Shown piece by piece: positions 11,589 through 22,125 of a DNA stretch of 64,000 nucleotides. The stretch lies in contig MCFE01000043.1 of NCBI GenBank assembly GCA_002104905.1, forward strand, positions 62,001-126,000, in the 5' to 3' direction. The position numbers were made by a program, and so were the translations under genes. The notes beneath the pieces are model-generated. The model saw only the letters and a list, made by a program, of their open reading frames with translations, ran no database searches and was not told the DNA's origin. Numbering within the stretch: position 1 is the stretch's first letter; the number at the start of each line of letters is the position of its first letter. This DNA is from Basidiobolus meristosporus CBS 931.73. Taxonomy: Eukaryota; Basidiobolomycota; Basidiobolomycetes; Basidiobolales; Basidiobolaceae.

Positions 11589-13296
11589 TTACATATGTTG
11601 CTCAGAGTAGTGCTTTCCTTGCTTTATATACACTTCATAATGCCCCAGACACATTTCTCTCAGTGGATGTCTTCTTATAGGAATATACTGTGCACTGATA
11701 AGTATCTTAACTATTTTACCTATTCTGCTGTTTTCTCCTATATATGACTTTCCTCTATATTTACCTGCCAATATGCTGAATCTCTTCAGATATCTAAGTG
11801 TATGCTCTACCCTCACTCTGAAATGATTAAATATCTCATTGTAGAGCCTCTGCTTCCTGCTAAGCACACCATTCCTTGGCTTCCTCTAAGCTGTAATACA
11901 TCCTAATCTCTGACAATTCTCTCCTATACAAGCTAAGTCTGCCATACATTTCTCCCCACTATTGAATTCTGGATGATTCTCTACCCAGAGCACTTTGCCA
12001 TGCCTACTTCCAGCAAATGACCCACAAAACCAGATGATGTTACCCTTAATGTCAGACAGTGCTTGAAATGTCACACAGTGTGCCTTGTACCAGAATAAAA
12101 GTGCCTCCACCCTCTAGAAGGTCTGTTAATCCTGACTGGGAAGGTATCCAAAATACTCCTTATATGGAACCTGTTGCTGAATACTCTGGGATATGCAAGC
12201 CAATTGGAGCTTCTAAACTTAGTACTCCAAGCTTGCTCTAAGTCATTAGACTTGTTCTGTTGGATAGTGCCGCATTGAGCCATGAGTGCCAAATGATGCC
12301 ATAGTGTGCCAGAGAGGTCAAGTGAGCCTATACTTGGCCACAGAGTGTGAAACATAGCTCTGCATCTTCATGTAAAGCAGCCCTCTGTGGTTCACCCATT
12401 GCACAGGAGAAAATCCATTTTTTGACCTTTTTTTGAGGATCAATGTAGCTCAGCATGTGTAAGAGCACAGGAGAACTGAAGATAGGCATCTGGTACTCAA
12501 TACCCATGGCACTCTGAATCTAGCTCCTGTAGCTTGTATCATGTCACAAAAATGAATGGCACTATCTTGGTCCACTGGTACTATCTGGCACTATAAAAGC
12601 TTTATATAGATCTTACTTTAGGACTAATATTGAAATATAGTGCCAGATAGTACCAGTGGACCAAGATAGTGCCATTCATTTTTGTGACATGATACAAGCT
12701 ACAGGAGCTAGATTCAGAGTGCCATGGGTATTGAGTACCAGATGCATATCTTCAATCTGCTTGTGCTCTAATACATCCTGCACAACATTGATCCAAAAAA
12801 AAGGTCAAAAAATGGATTTTCTCCAGCACAATGGGTGAAACACAGGGGCTGCTTTGCATGAAGATGTGGAGCTATGTTTCACACTCTGTGGCCAGGTAGA
12901 GGCTCAATTGGCCTCTCTGGCACACTATAGCATCATTTGGCACTCATGGCTCAATGTGGCACTATCCAACAGAACAAGTCTATTCATACCCTCTGCAAAG
13001 TGGTTCTCTGTTGCTGTCAACTGGGAATAAAAGCTTTTAGGGCTTTTGGTGCCATGGATTGCGGGATGAAACCTTAGAGGGCAATAGTCCTTGTAATAGC
13101 AGAGAAGCTTAACAAGGGATCTCCTTGAGTAGATTGGGGTAGATGGACCACTGTACTTGATATAGATCTCCTCCTGTGTGTCACAAGGAAATCCAGTGGT
13201 TGTGATGGGATTGAAGTAAAAAGGCCATTCAGATGAGTAACTCATATTGAAATTGGTAAGGATTGGGCGGAGATGATTTGATTTAATTTGGCACAA
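11589..13296 (-). pseudogene. DDE_Tnp_4-type transposase, split by hairpin B
   Basis: This is a cut-and-paste transposase. Reading the minus strand from 13296, an N-terminal stretch of about 104 residues runs into hairpin B (12248-12981). The frame resumes with a segment containing LDTFPVRINRPS, probably the first catalytic Asp. It continues, after a frameshift near 12.07 kb, with FQALSDIKGNI and GEKCMADLACIG, where the second catalytic Asp is expected. It ends with RVRVEHTLRYLKRFSIL, the expected catalytic Glu region of DDE_Tnp_4 proteins. The family match is from motif spacing only. Stops and shifts near 12.07 and 11.87 kb make it inactive. Confidence 0.6.
12248..12981. mobile_element. Hairpin (foldback) element B, 734 bp
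   Basis: Arms 12248-12595 and 12636-12981 are near-perfect inverted copies around a 40-bp loop. The ends are AGACTTGTTCTG and CAGAACAAGTCT. Both flanks read att, a 3-bp duplication. It splits transposase H1. It has the same total length as copies A and C. Confidence 0.92.
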
Positions 13297-13560
13297 TCAG
13301 CTTTATATATCTGATTTTGCGTGCATTATGATTAAATCTCCATTAATTCCCATGTATCCCATCATTATGTTGCAAAAATTGTCCTCAAACAATAACTGGG
13401 TATTTTTATTGATGTTTGACTCAAAAGTCTATAATTGAATAGGAAATCTGCAATTGATGTGATCTGATCTGTGTTAATGCAATCCAAGATGCACCATGCA
13501 TAATACATGGAAGATTCAACAATCACATTAGCTTTCATATATAATTCATATAAGACCAGG

Positions 13561-13799
13561 TTGATGCCAATACACCACTGTATAAGTATCCAAATCCATC
13601 ACTATGGTCCCTATACAAAGTCTCAACTCATCTTTAGCTCAACCCAGACAAAACCCATCCCCCAGCTCACAGGTGCAGTCCGGACTGGAAAGGCAATGTT
13701 GGATCCCTTTGAGTTCTTGCCAAATGATTTCAGTATGGCCCAAGTGTCTATGGTGAGCTTTCATACAGATATTTGGGTACTACTCATTAATCTAGCAGA
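13561..13799. other. Unassigned sequence
   Basis: An open frame of 104 codons (13507-13821, plus) crosses this stretch. I recognise no family, and its ends overlap repeat blocks on both sides. I do not call it a gene. Confidence 0.3.
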
Positions 13800-14712
13800 A
13801 CTAGATACCTTGGAGAGTTGACAGAGATGGAAGAACCAGAGTAGAAAGCTGTGGCATGCGTTCTACATCAAGATGCCAGTAGATGTATGTAAGAAGATAT
13901 ATAACAAGACAAGTATTGAAATCAAGAATGAGCTGAGCATGAGGGGATTTGATGAAGAAGCCATGCAGGAATGATTTTGCACACAATTTGCTCAATACAG
14001 GCTGGACACGTTCATTTGTGCCTTGACTTTGGGAACCAAAGAGATCTTGAATGAGTTTTTGCCTCAAATGACTAATGTATTATGTGATATATTTGTAGAG
14101 CTAAGTGGCTTCCAAGAGCAATATACACAGGACTCATCCAGGCAACAGTTGTAAAGTATTAGACAGAGGGTAAGTGAATACCTTGAGGAATCAGAAGGTA
14201 AGCTTCAAGAGGAAGAATACAGACTGTGAGCAACATTGTCAAGATTGTGCCAGCAGGCCTTGCTGGATTCCTTACCATCCCTTGCAACTTCAGCACGCTG
14301 GCGCACGTCAGTCCAAACTGTGCCAACACCCTTTACAAGAGCACCCTGCATTGACTCAATGCGTATTGGGTCAATGCACATGCTTCAGAGCATAACCATC
14401 AGAACCCACCAAACTGCTCAAAAAGACACAAGTCCATTGGAGCAGGCCAAGTTGTGTCAACAAGTGGCATCACATTGGACTCAGCCAAGGGCCATGCCAG
14501 TGCATCAAGTTGCGTCTGCGCATGCCATTACACCTGACCATCAGCAAGTTTCTTCTGGTGAACTGACAAATGATGACCCACATGAAGTACCTCCACCACC
14601 AGAGCCTTTAGCAAGTAAAAGAACGCATCATCATGTAGTGCTGCAGGCCAGCTCAGTTGCATCATCCAGAGCAATTCAGAGCAGGAAGCTGAGCATGGCA
14701 CTCATCAACTAG
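13800..14712 (+). pseudogene. CACTA-associated accessory ORF, copy 1
   Basis: No family was recognised. One plus-strand frame is open apart from isolated stops near 13972, 14153 and 14227. Its final 158 codons (14236-14712) are fully open. Visible features are a charged, helical-looking N-terminal half (RKLWHAFYIKMPVDVC; VSEYLEESEGKLQEEEY) and a Thr/Gln/His/Pro-rich C-terminal half ending near a KRTHHHV segment. Copies with the same frame content lie at 28310-29063 (plus) and about 60013-59640 (minus). Preservation of a related protein in three places supports a real coding sequence, probably carried by the CACTA-like element. Confidence 0.45.
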
Positions 14713-15589
14713 GAGGCAAAATACTGACTACAAATACACAAGTAGCCAAGAGGATAGTCACAACAAGGTAGTGTAGGTGTGCAAAGTGAATCACTACCAA
14801 ATGCTTCAGTAGTAATCCCTGTGAGAAAAATGCCTAGGAGAAGATGATGCAATTGCATTGAAGTGCTATTACTTGTAATGATCCAAACAATGCATTTTTT
14901 TTGTGATCTGCATCAAGCCATTGCAAATCAGTGATCACTAAATTTTTGATATAAGCAATATTAAGGTTGTCTCACATTTGAGACAGGACCCCTATAAATA
15001 AACACACTGCATATGTATACATCATCTGTGGCACCAGTGCAGCCATTTGATCTGATTTGCACCCATACAATTGATTACGTGCTAGCTATGGCACCTTGTC
15101 CAATCACTAGCATCAGGAATTTACTTGTTTAATGGGCAAAATGGGATATTTGATGGCAAATCAGGTGGCCTGTGTATTAGTCAAAGAGCAAATTAGGGGC
15201 TGAAAGCTTCAGGATACTTTTGGACCAATTGACCACTGAGATACCATCCAATTGGAGTATTAGTAACCAAAATGGTAAGTATTAGTGTAGTTTATGGTGT
15301 GATATGCATTTATTGCCATTTAAATTAAAGAAACATATCCAGATACCAGATTTTACCTACCACAACAGCGGTATCTGATTGCGCATGTGATGCAAACATT
15401 ACAAGTGGGTGCAATCATTTGTGCCAACCTCATTGTGTCAGATTGTGCCATAGTGTGCAAGATTGTCCCACATGATGCAAAATCATCCAAGAGCAATCCT
15501 GCCTACTGGTAGCTACAATATTACGCCCAATTGTTCTTAGAGACAGCAGATTGCACCATGCACCCTGGCACAGTACAATGAAACAAGTT
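14713..15589. repeat. Repeat block beta (copy 1)
   Basis: Non-coding, about 870 bp, downstream of the accessory ORF. Copies occur at 56240-57130 (direct) and about 59620-58740 (inverted). Shared words include gtagtgtaggtgtgcaaagt, gatcactaaat and cctcatggtgtcagattgtg. It carries many gtgcca/gatgcaa words and may be a terminal or subterminal region of the CACTA-like element. Confidence 0.5.
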
Positions 15590-16021
15590 TATTGAATGGT
15601 ACAGAAATTGGCTTGTAACAAGACAAATCCGGCATACCTTGGTAGAGTTTTCCAAATAAAAATTAGTTGCTTGATGCAACCAATCCTACTTTGTATTACT
15701 CAAATGATTACCCACACATTTGGGCTGCATAGCTTTGTAACTCCATAGGCATTGGCATCTCCATGTGTATATCTGTCCTCAGTATTTTCCAACTCTTCCT
15801 GGCTGTCCTCCATGTGTCAACTCATCACATCCATGATGGACTTAACAATAATATTCTTGATGAGATTGTGATATGGTAGTACCTGCAACTTGACTTGTCT
15901 TCCTATCTCCCTACACATCCGCTCCAGAAACTCCCAAAAGTTGAAGCAAGGTTCAATATTCTCAACACACCAAGCAAAATGGAGTAGGAAATGCATATAG
16001 TAGCAGCAGAGATCTACACGT
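15590..16021 (-). pseudogene. CACTA-like tnp2 transposase, 3' part (copy T1)
   Basis: This is the 3' continuation of the gene at 25102-23197, cut by gypsy A. On the minus strand the frame enters at the insertion point and stays open for about 67 codons to 15817 (VDLCCYYMHFLLHFAWCVEN...). It then continues past a stop with residues matching 27.6-27.8 kb and 33.2-33.5 kb. Removing gypsy A and one acgt copy leaves the frame open across the junction. It is the distal, post-catalytic region of the transposase. Confidence 0.6.
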
Positions 16022-17092
16022 TGTGGTGGTGTATAAGTCCAAGGGAGAGATATGTCCAACACTTCTCAAGTGTTTTGTGTGTGGGGTGTTCACTGGGTGC
16101 AATAACCTCTGGCAAAAGCTTGCTAGGAATACTTGGGTTTTGTCTCTAATCTAATGTGAAGGGGAATAAAGCCACAAGCTTGTCAAGGGAAAACTATTGA
16201 GCTACAATCCCCAACTTAGTTGGCGTCTTAACAAAAGTATGTGCTGGGTTCAGCGTCCTTTGAGATGACAATGTACTAAAGCTTCCAAAGTCAAAACAAC
16301 TGTAAACTCCACCAGCAGGGACTTGATAAGAATGCAGCTGTGGTCAATAGTTACAAAGACAGAAAAGTATCTTTGCCTGTACAAGAACAAACTTGGGAAA
16401 GAATCAAATATAATAAAAGATACCTACTCTGAGTATTCCTCACAAGTAGTGCCTCCAAGGTCAGTTGGCTGTCAGCGCGGTTTCCTGGGAGTGTCCTGTG
16501 GTCTGGGGTTGGAAGTTCAGGTAGCAGCAGGTAGCAGTGATCACACTAATCAACAAGTTGGTATATTGATAAAAGGGATGATGATTTATTGTTGAGGGAT
16601 AGCCTCCCTTATATACTTTTCTCACTGGCTAAGTGATTACTAATCAAGGTGTTCCAGAAGGTTCCGGAGATCAATAGAAATCTTAATGACATCAGAATGA
16701 CCTAAGAATGTTCTAAGTAGGTGCCGGAAGGTTCTAAGAGGCACAGCACATCCAACCAATCAGGAATCAGTATTCTGAAACCTGTGTAACATGGGGATAC
16801 CATATATGGTATGGAAATGGTAGGGATGGTGACACGGGCTGATCATGTGTCACGGGTACTGGCGCGGGTACTTGCCTAATATAGAAGTACTTATAGCTAG
16901 CAATCTTACATAAAGTGAGGGGTAACTTATGCAATAAGGTAAGCAGGTGTGATAGTCAACCGGCTTATGGGATAGTACTGATTGGGTAAGACAAATGGGA
17001 TAAAACTAAAATAAGTGTAGTAGAGATATAGGGAAGTAGAAAATAAGGGAATGAGCACATCTGTCAGTGGGTGTCACTGTCACCCCACTACA
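16022..17092 (-). repeat. Gypsy A 3' LTR
   Basis: 1071 bp, TGTGGTGGTGTATAAG to CACCCCACTACA on the plus strand. The 90-codon open frame inside it (16323-16595) is repeated exactly in the other LTR and is not a gene. Confidence 0.95.
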
Positions 17093-17110
17093 TCCACCCC
17101 CCTCTCAGCT
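17093..17110 (-). other. Gypsy A polypurine tract
   Basis: On the minus strand this reads gctgagaggggggtgga, ending at the LTR. A purine run of this kind next to the 3' LTR primes plus-strand DNA synthesis. Confidence 0.75.
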
Positions 17111-17131
17111 TTGAACTTGGGTCAAAGCAAA

Positions 17132-20100
17132 CTAATCTTGATGTGCAAAATTCCTATGCTTGAATAACTTAAGTCGATTTCCAGCAACTGGTGCTCTCAA
17201 CTGGGTGTTGTCAAGCTCAGATATGTAATAACTTCCATTTCCAATCACTTTGGAAATGAGGTAGGGGCCAGTCCATTTGTTGTCAAACTTCCGACTCCAT
17301 TGCTTGTCCAAGGTAGAATCATAGAGTAATACTGGGTCTCCAAGTGATAGTGGTTTTGGTCTTGTTGGGTGTGATTTGTCAAAGGGCACCTTGTTCTTTA
17401 GTCGTGTATCCTTAAGTTGTTCAGCAGCTCTGCTGATATTCAAGTCATGGTGATCAAGTTGCTGTATGCGAGTTGCAAGGAGGTCTTCAGTCTGCATATT
17501 GGATCTCCAATTCAATGAGTTCCAAGTGACTGTGTTTAACTCAACTGGTAGTATGCAGTCATGTCCATAGAGTAGCTTGAATGGCAATAATCCAGTTGTC
17601 CTCTTAGTAGTAATTCTATCTGCCCAGAGTGCTAGATGTAATTGCTGTGGCCACAGTGTTGTGTTATTCTCACAGGTCTTGACAAGAGAGTTCACCAATG
17701 GTCCATGTCCTCTCTCTATCATTCCATTGGCTTGAGGGTGGTAAGCTGTTGTAAAAGCAATGTGTATCTTGTACTTTGAGCACAACTCCTGGATCATTTG
17801 GGATGTCATCTCTCCTCTGTCAGCAACAAACTGTCGGATGCAGCCAAATCTGCAGATGATGTCTTCAAGTATAAATCTCCATATGGTATGGCTCTTGTTG
17901 TTGGGCAAGGCTCGAGCCTCTGCCCATCCACTAAGGTCATCTCTAGCAACAATCAGGTACTTTTTTGAACCAGCTGTTGGCATGTGGACAAGGTCAATAC
18001 CAACCTTTTGCCATAGACAGATTGTGTAAGTAGGATGCAGTGGTTCTTCATAACGCTTTGAGGATCTCTTCTGGCAGGCTACACATGACTCAACAAAGTG
18101 TTGGATATCATAGTACATGTTTTCCCAGTAGTACCTCTGAGCTGTAGTATTGTATGTGGCTTCTCGTCCTCTATGTCCTCCTGGTTCTCCTTGGTGGATA
18201 CTTGTCATGATGTTCAGTTGCTCTTGAGGGGTAGTGACTACTCTTCTTGGCATAAGTCCAGGTTTCACTCGCTTAAAGAGAAGATCATCTTTAAGATAGT
18301 AGTGGTGTGCCTTCTTCCTGAGTTTTCTAAACTCCTCAATATCCATCCAACTAGGTTTCTTAAGTGTCCTTAGATATTCCTTGATCAGACTCCAGGTAGT
18401 TCTCTCTTGGTCTTTGATGGCAATCTGTCGGATCTCTGCATCAATAATATCATCAAAGTGAGGGTCCAAGTCTTCAAATAATTGTGGTCCCTTCCTGGAG
18501 AGTGCATCAGCCACAACATTTGTCTTGCCAGGGATATGTTTGACCTCAAAGTCAAACATTTTCAGCCATGCCATCCATTGGTTTGTGGCATCATCAGGTA
18601 GGTCAGGCTTGTTGATCATTCCTATCAGTGGCTTGGCATCTGTTTCCAGGATAAAATGTGTCATGTAGAGTTGTGACTTCAGTTTCCTCAGCATCTTCAC
18701 AACTCCTAGTAGTTCTCTCTTAATCTGTGAGTATCTTTGTTCTCTAGGAGAGAATAGGCAGCTCTCATATCTGCAGGCATAGCGGTTGCCATCTTCATCA
18801 TCTTGTCCAAGTAGTGCTCCAGCTCCTATGGGGCTTGCATCCACTGTCAAAATAGGTGGGCATTCAGTGTTTTGATAGTCAAGAGGTCTCAGAACTGGTG
18901 GAGATACTAAGGCCTCTTTCAGTAATTGCATGGCTTCTTCTTGCTCTTCTCCCCAGATAAATGGGGTGTTCTTTCTCTGTAGTCGGTAAATTGGTTCTGC
19001 TATCTCAGAAAATCTTGGGATCCAGATCCTAAAGAACCCACAAGCAGCCACAAAGCCACGAGCTTGTGTTAGATTTGTGGGGGTAGGCCAGTTGCATATC
19101 TTTTGTGTCTTGGAGTCTCCAGGTGAGCAACCAAAGGTGTTGCATTTTTGTCCAACAATGGATATCTCTGATACACCAAAGCTGCTTTTCTCACCACTGA
19201 TGGTGAGTCCAGCTTCTTCAATGGCTCCTAGTATGGCATCATTGTCTGCAATATGGTCATAGACAAACTTTCTTACTCCAGGCATAACTTCAGTGGTGTC
19301 CCGGAATTTTGATCCTTTGATGCCTATGTCATCCACAAAGACAGCAAGTTTCTCAGGTATAAACTGGTATAGCACATTCACCATGCATCTCTGGAACTGA
19401 GCCACGGAGTTTGTAGCCCCTTGGCTGAGTCTTGTCATCCTTAATAGTCCAAATGGTGTCTGTAGTGCAAACATATCTCTTGATGTCTCATCAAGGGGAA
19501 TCTGGTCATATCCTGAGTAGAGATCGTATGTTGAGTAGATGGAGTGGCCACTAAAGCTTTCTGCAAAGTCATCAATAGATGGAGGTATAGCAGCATCTCT
19601 GATAGTGACAGCATTTGCAGGTTGCATGTCTTGAATGAATCGGAGCTTTCCATTCTTCTTTTTGGTTACAAACCATCTGTTAGCATAGGGCCCATGGCAA
19701 GGTTCTAGGATACCAGCTTCTATCTTCTTCTTAAGTAGGTCATGCACATCAGCTTGGAGTCCTCTGGGCAGTGGGTAAGGCTTAAATGACCAGGGTGTGT
19801 GGGGCACTGTATGAATCTTGATGGGTTTTTCAACCGATGTCTTTAAGAGTCCCATCTCCTTGTCATTATATGAGAAGACCTTATCATGCCTTTTCAAGGT
19901 CTCCTTAAATAATAGTATCTCCTCTGGTGTAAGGTTTCCATCACCAATGATAAGTTGCTTAAGTCTCTCAGGTGTAAGTCGTGTATCATCTGGTGTTTCT
20001 TCTGGTGGTCTAATGTAATCAGCAGGTCGGGATCCATCAGTCAAAGGTGTAAGTGATGGTCTAATCTTCTGTTCTACTGTCTTGTATTTTGTTCGAACCA

Positions 20101-21985
20101 TAGCTGTTTGCTCCTGTATACCTAATGAGCAGCTCCAAATGTTGGGGTGTATATTGTCAGGCTCTTCATCTTCTTCCATAACAAGATGTGTCTTCTGGCA
20201 AGCAGTATGTGTCCTCTTATTGTTGGGTGTTACACCACAGAAGGTTGACTGTAGTCCTGGATTGGATCCTTGTATGGTGTACCATACTGACCCATCGGAA
20301 TAGTTGGTAGTTGTAGCCTTAGTACTGGTTTCCCATGGTCTACCTAGCAGAAGGTCAAAGTTTGCCTTCTGGCAGATGAAGAGGGGAAGCCAGACCTTGA
20401 TCCCTTGTACCTCAATAGGGAACTTGTGCACTACACCGTAGAGTGGACTAGATCCTGAGTTTGCATCAGTCATGTTCCATCCAATATCTCTATCAACAGG
20501 CAGTAGCTCCTTGCTTCTAAGTGTCTTCCAGAAGTCTAGCGGCATAACACAAATCTCTGAGCCACTGTCAATATGGCAGTCAACAGGGTCATCATATATA
20601 TATCCTTTCACCACAGCAGTTGCAACTGAGTAGAAGGTCTTATACTCAGTAGTGTTGTCATCTTTTTGGTGGTCTTCATGGTTTGTGTGAATTATATGGG
20701 TGTCCATATGTTCAACAGCTTGTCGTCTTGTTCTAAGCTGCTCATCAAAGGTCTTCCTAACAGATGGGGATACACTCATGATTTCTCCAACCGACAAAGT
20801 GAGGTTCTGCTTCAGCAGCTTCTCAGTAATCAGTTGAGGGCTTGAGTAGCTTGTTATCTTTGAGGTCATCTGAAAGTGAGGCAATGGATCTTGGGTGGGC
20901 AGCATACTAGGCCTCTTGTCAATAACAACTTCAGGTTCTTCAAATCGTGGTCTTCTAAGGATGGGTTTGGCAGGTTCTTCAGGGAGGTGTCTTTTGGTAG
21001 CAAAGGCATCAACTTCATATTGTCTGTTGTCAGAGCTGCTTGAATTCACTTTATGAGTCCCAATAGGGGCATCAACAGTAATCTTTCTGGTTGCTGAGTC
21101 AGATTTCTGGAAAAGGGCTCTCATCCCTCCTCTTTGGAAATTAGTGGGAATCCTTCTTCCTTCCTTGTCAGCAAGCATTCCATCAGCATCAAACTGTACT
21201 GCTCCTTCTCTGAGTAGCTGACTAAGCTCTGAGCATTCTCGTCTGGCATGCTGAGTAGAGTCACACCAGATGCAGTGCCTGGGCAAAGGTCTTTGTCCCT
21301 CAGTAGGAACCTCAGCTGAGCCATTAATCTTGAGGGCTAGCTTTTGTAACTGTTCAGCAAGTTGGTCAATTCTGTCGGTAGTGTAGGTCTGATTGTCAGC
21401 AGCAGCACTCCTTGGCTCCTTGGTTGACTGGTCTGGCAGATTAGATGTCAGGAGTCTCATAAAGGTAGAAGTTTGCTTTGCCTCTAGGAGAACACGTTTC
21501 ATCTCTGCAAAGCAAGGAATGCCAGACTTGTCATCCTTGGCAGCATGTAAGTCAACTTTCCTTGCCAAGTCCTGGGGAAGCCCTTGTGCAAGGTAAAGTG
21601 TCATGGTAAACTCAGTTATAGCCTGGGACTCTAGGAGTGGCTTGGCCATATCTTCATACTGTTGAATGAACTCTTCAAGTGGTAGCTTGGAAAGTCCAGT
21701 TCTTCCGAAGTGCCTGAGATCTTCAATTCCATAGTATATCTGGGGTCTACCATACTCGGTCTGTAGGTAGGTCTTCATTAAGGCCCAGTCAGTGAGAATG
21801 TCTCCTTGTCTGAGAAGCTTAGTGGTAATATCATCGGTGCAGTAGTAGGGGAAGTCTTCAGCCATTTCTTGTTCAGATAGACTGCACATCTTGCAGAGCT
21901 TCTCCCATTTGAATATGAAGCTTTCCACATTCTTTCCATCAAACTGTGGGGCTCCATGTGAGAGTGGTAATGGCATAGAGTTCAT
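17132..21985 (-). CDS. Gypsy A Gag-Pol polyprotein (1617 aa, intact)
   Basis: A single frame encodes all functions. Residues 1-180 are a retroviral-type Gag capsid region. A CCHC knuckle (CIWCDSTQHARREC) lies near 239-252 and the aspartic protease (DSGSE) near 473. Reverse transcriptase covers about 740-930, with the FVDD catalytic box near 884. RNase H (TVDAS) begins near 1047, and VADALSR lies near 1158. The integrase HHCC finger is at about 1264-1305. The DDE core has Asp in GIDLV (about 1330), Asp in ADRGEM (about 1389) and Glu in MIERG (about 1425). A GPY/F module (WTGPYLISKV) is near 1570; no chromodomain follows. All catalytic residues I can place are present. The ATG lies 141 bases inside the 5' LTR boundary. 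The order RT-RNase H-integrase marks it as Ty3/gypsy. Confidence 0.96.
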   Translation of the reverse strand: MNSMPLPLSHGAPQFDGKNVESFIFKWEKLCKMCSLSEQEMAEDFPYYCTDDITTKLLRQGDILTDWALMKTYLQTEYGRPQIYYGIEDLRHFGRTGLSKLPLEEFIQQYEDMAKPLLESQAITEFTMTLYLAQGLPQDLARKVDLHAAKDDKSGIPCFAEMKRVLLEAKQTSTFMRLLTSNLPDQSTKEPRSAAADNQTYTTDRIDQLAEQLQKLALKINGSAEVPTEGQRPLPRHCIWCDSTQHARRECSELSQLLREGAVQFDADGMLADKEGRRIPTNFQRGGMRALFQKSDSATRKITVDAPIGTHKVNSSSSDNRQYEVDAFATKRHLPEEPAKPILRRPRFEEPEVVIDKRPSMLPTQDPLPHFQMTSKITSYSSPQLITEKLLKQNLTLSVGEIMSVSPSVRKTFDEQLRTRRQAVEHMDTHIIHTNHEDHQKDDNTTEYKTFYSVATAVVKGYIYDDPVDCHIDSGSEICVMPLDFWKTLRSKELLPVDRDIGWNMTDANSGSSPLYGVVHKFPIEVQGIKVWLPLFICQKANFDLLLGRPWETSTKATTTNYSDGSVWYTIQGSNPGLQSTFCGVTPNNKRTHTACQKTHLVMEEDEEPDNIHPNIWSCSLGIQEQTAMVRTKYKTVEQKIRPSLTPLTDGSRPADYIRPPEETPDDTRLTPERLKQLIIGDGNLTPEEILLFKETLKRHDKVFSYNDKEMGLLKTSVEKPIKIHTVPHTPWSFKPYPLPRGLQADVHDLLKKKIEAGILEPCHGPYANRWFVTKKKNGKLRFIQDMQPANAVTIRDAAIPPSIDDFAESFSGHSIYSTYDLYSGYDQIPLDETSRDMFALQTPFGLLRMTRLSQGATNSVAQFQRCMVNVLYQFIPEKLAVFVDDIGIKGSKFRDTTEVMPGVRKFVYDHIADNDAILGAIEEAGLTISGEKSSFGVSEISIVGQKCNTFGCSPGDSKTQKICNWPTPTNLTQARGFVAACGFFRIWIPRFSEIAEPIYRLQRKNTPFIWGEEQEEAMQLLKEALVSPPVLRPLDYQNTECPPILTVDASPIGAGALLGQDDEDGNRYACRYESCLFSPREQRYSQIKRELLGVVKMLRKLKSQLYMTHFILETDAKPLIGMINKPDLPDDATNQWMAWLKMFDFEVKHIPGKTNVVADALSRKGPQLFEDLDPHFDDIIDAEIRQIAIKDQERTTWSLIKEYLRTLKKPSWMDIEEFRKLRKKAHHYYLKDDLLFKRVKPGLMPRRVVTTPQEQLNIMTSIHQGEPGGHRGREATYNTTAQRYYWENMYYDIQHFVESCVACQKRSSKRYEEPLHPTYTICLWQKVGIDLVHMPTAGSKKYLIVARDDLSGWAEARALPNNKSHTIWRFILEDIICRFGCIRQFVADRGEMTSQMIQELCSKYKIHIAFTTAYHPQANGMIERGHGPLVNSLVKTCENNTTLWPQQLHLALWADRITTKRTTGLLPFKLLYGHDCILPVELNTVTWNSLNWRSNMQTEDLLATRIQQLDHHDLNISRAAEQLKDTRLKNKVPFDKSHPTRPKPLSLGDPVLLYDSTLDKQWSRKFDNKWTGPYLISKVIGNGSYYISELDNTQLRAPVAGNRLKLFKHRNFAHQD

Positions 21986-22102
21986 GTTGGGCAGGTAGGT
22001 TGGTGTTGTAATCTTGGTAATATCGGTAGTCTCTTTTCAATAGGTGGATAACAGCTCAAATCTTCAGGTAAATCTTGTTGGGTCCTAGGGAGCTTGTATG
22101 AA

Positions 22103-22121
22103 CCCCCCACGTTGGGTGCCA
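22103..22121 (-). other. Gypsy A primer-binding site
   Basis: Four bases after the 5' LTR the minus strand reads TGGCACCCAACGTGGGG. It starts with TGG, complementary to a tRNA 3' CCA end. I cannot assign the tRNA without host tRNA sequences. Confidence 0.7.
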
Positions 22122-22125
22122 AATA

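Larger units (their letters stand above)
11455..13560 (-). mobile_element. DDE_Tnp_4 (Harbinger/IS5-like) transposon relic H1
   Basis: The left end (11455) begins AGACTTGTTCTGTTGGATAG, the same as the termini of the hairpin elements. It is followed by closely spaced tagtgcca/tggcacta words. A minus-strand transposase occupies 11589-13296. Copies H2 (54066-56215) and H3 (57511-57872) align with it. Bases 13290-13560 recur at 55998-56215 and 57245-57470. The far terminus is not identified, so the right boundary is approximate. Hairpin B is inserted inside. Confidence 0.6.

Noticed and set aside
16323-16595. A 90-codon ORF repeated exactly at 22427-22699
   Set aside because: It lies inside both LTRs of gypsy A, opposite to the coding strand. 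The duplication is explained by the LTRs, not by two genes.
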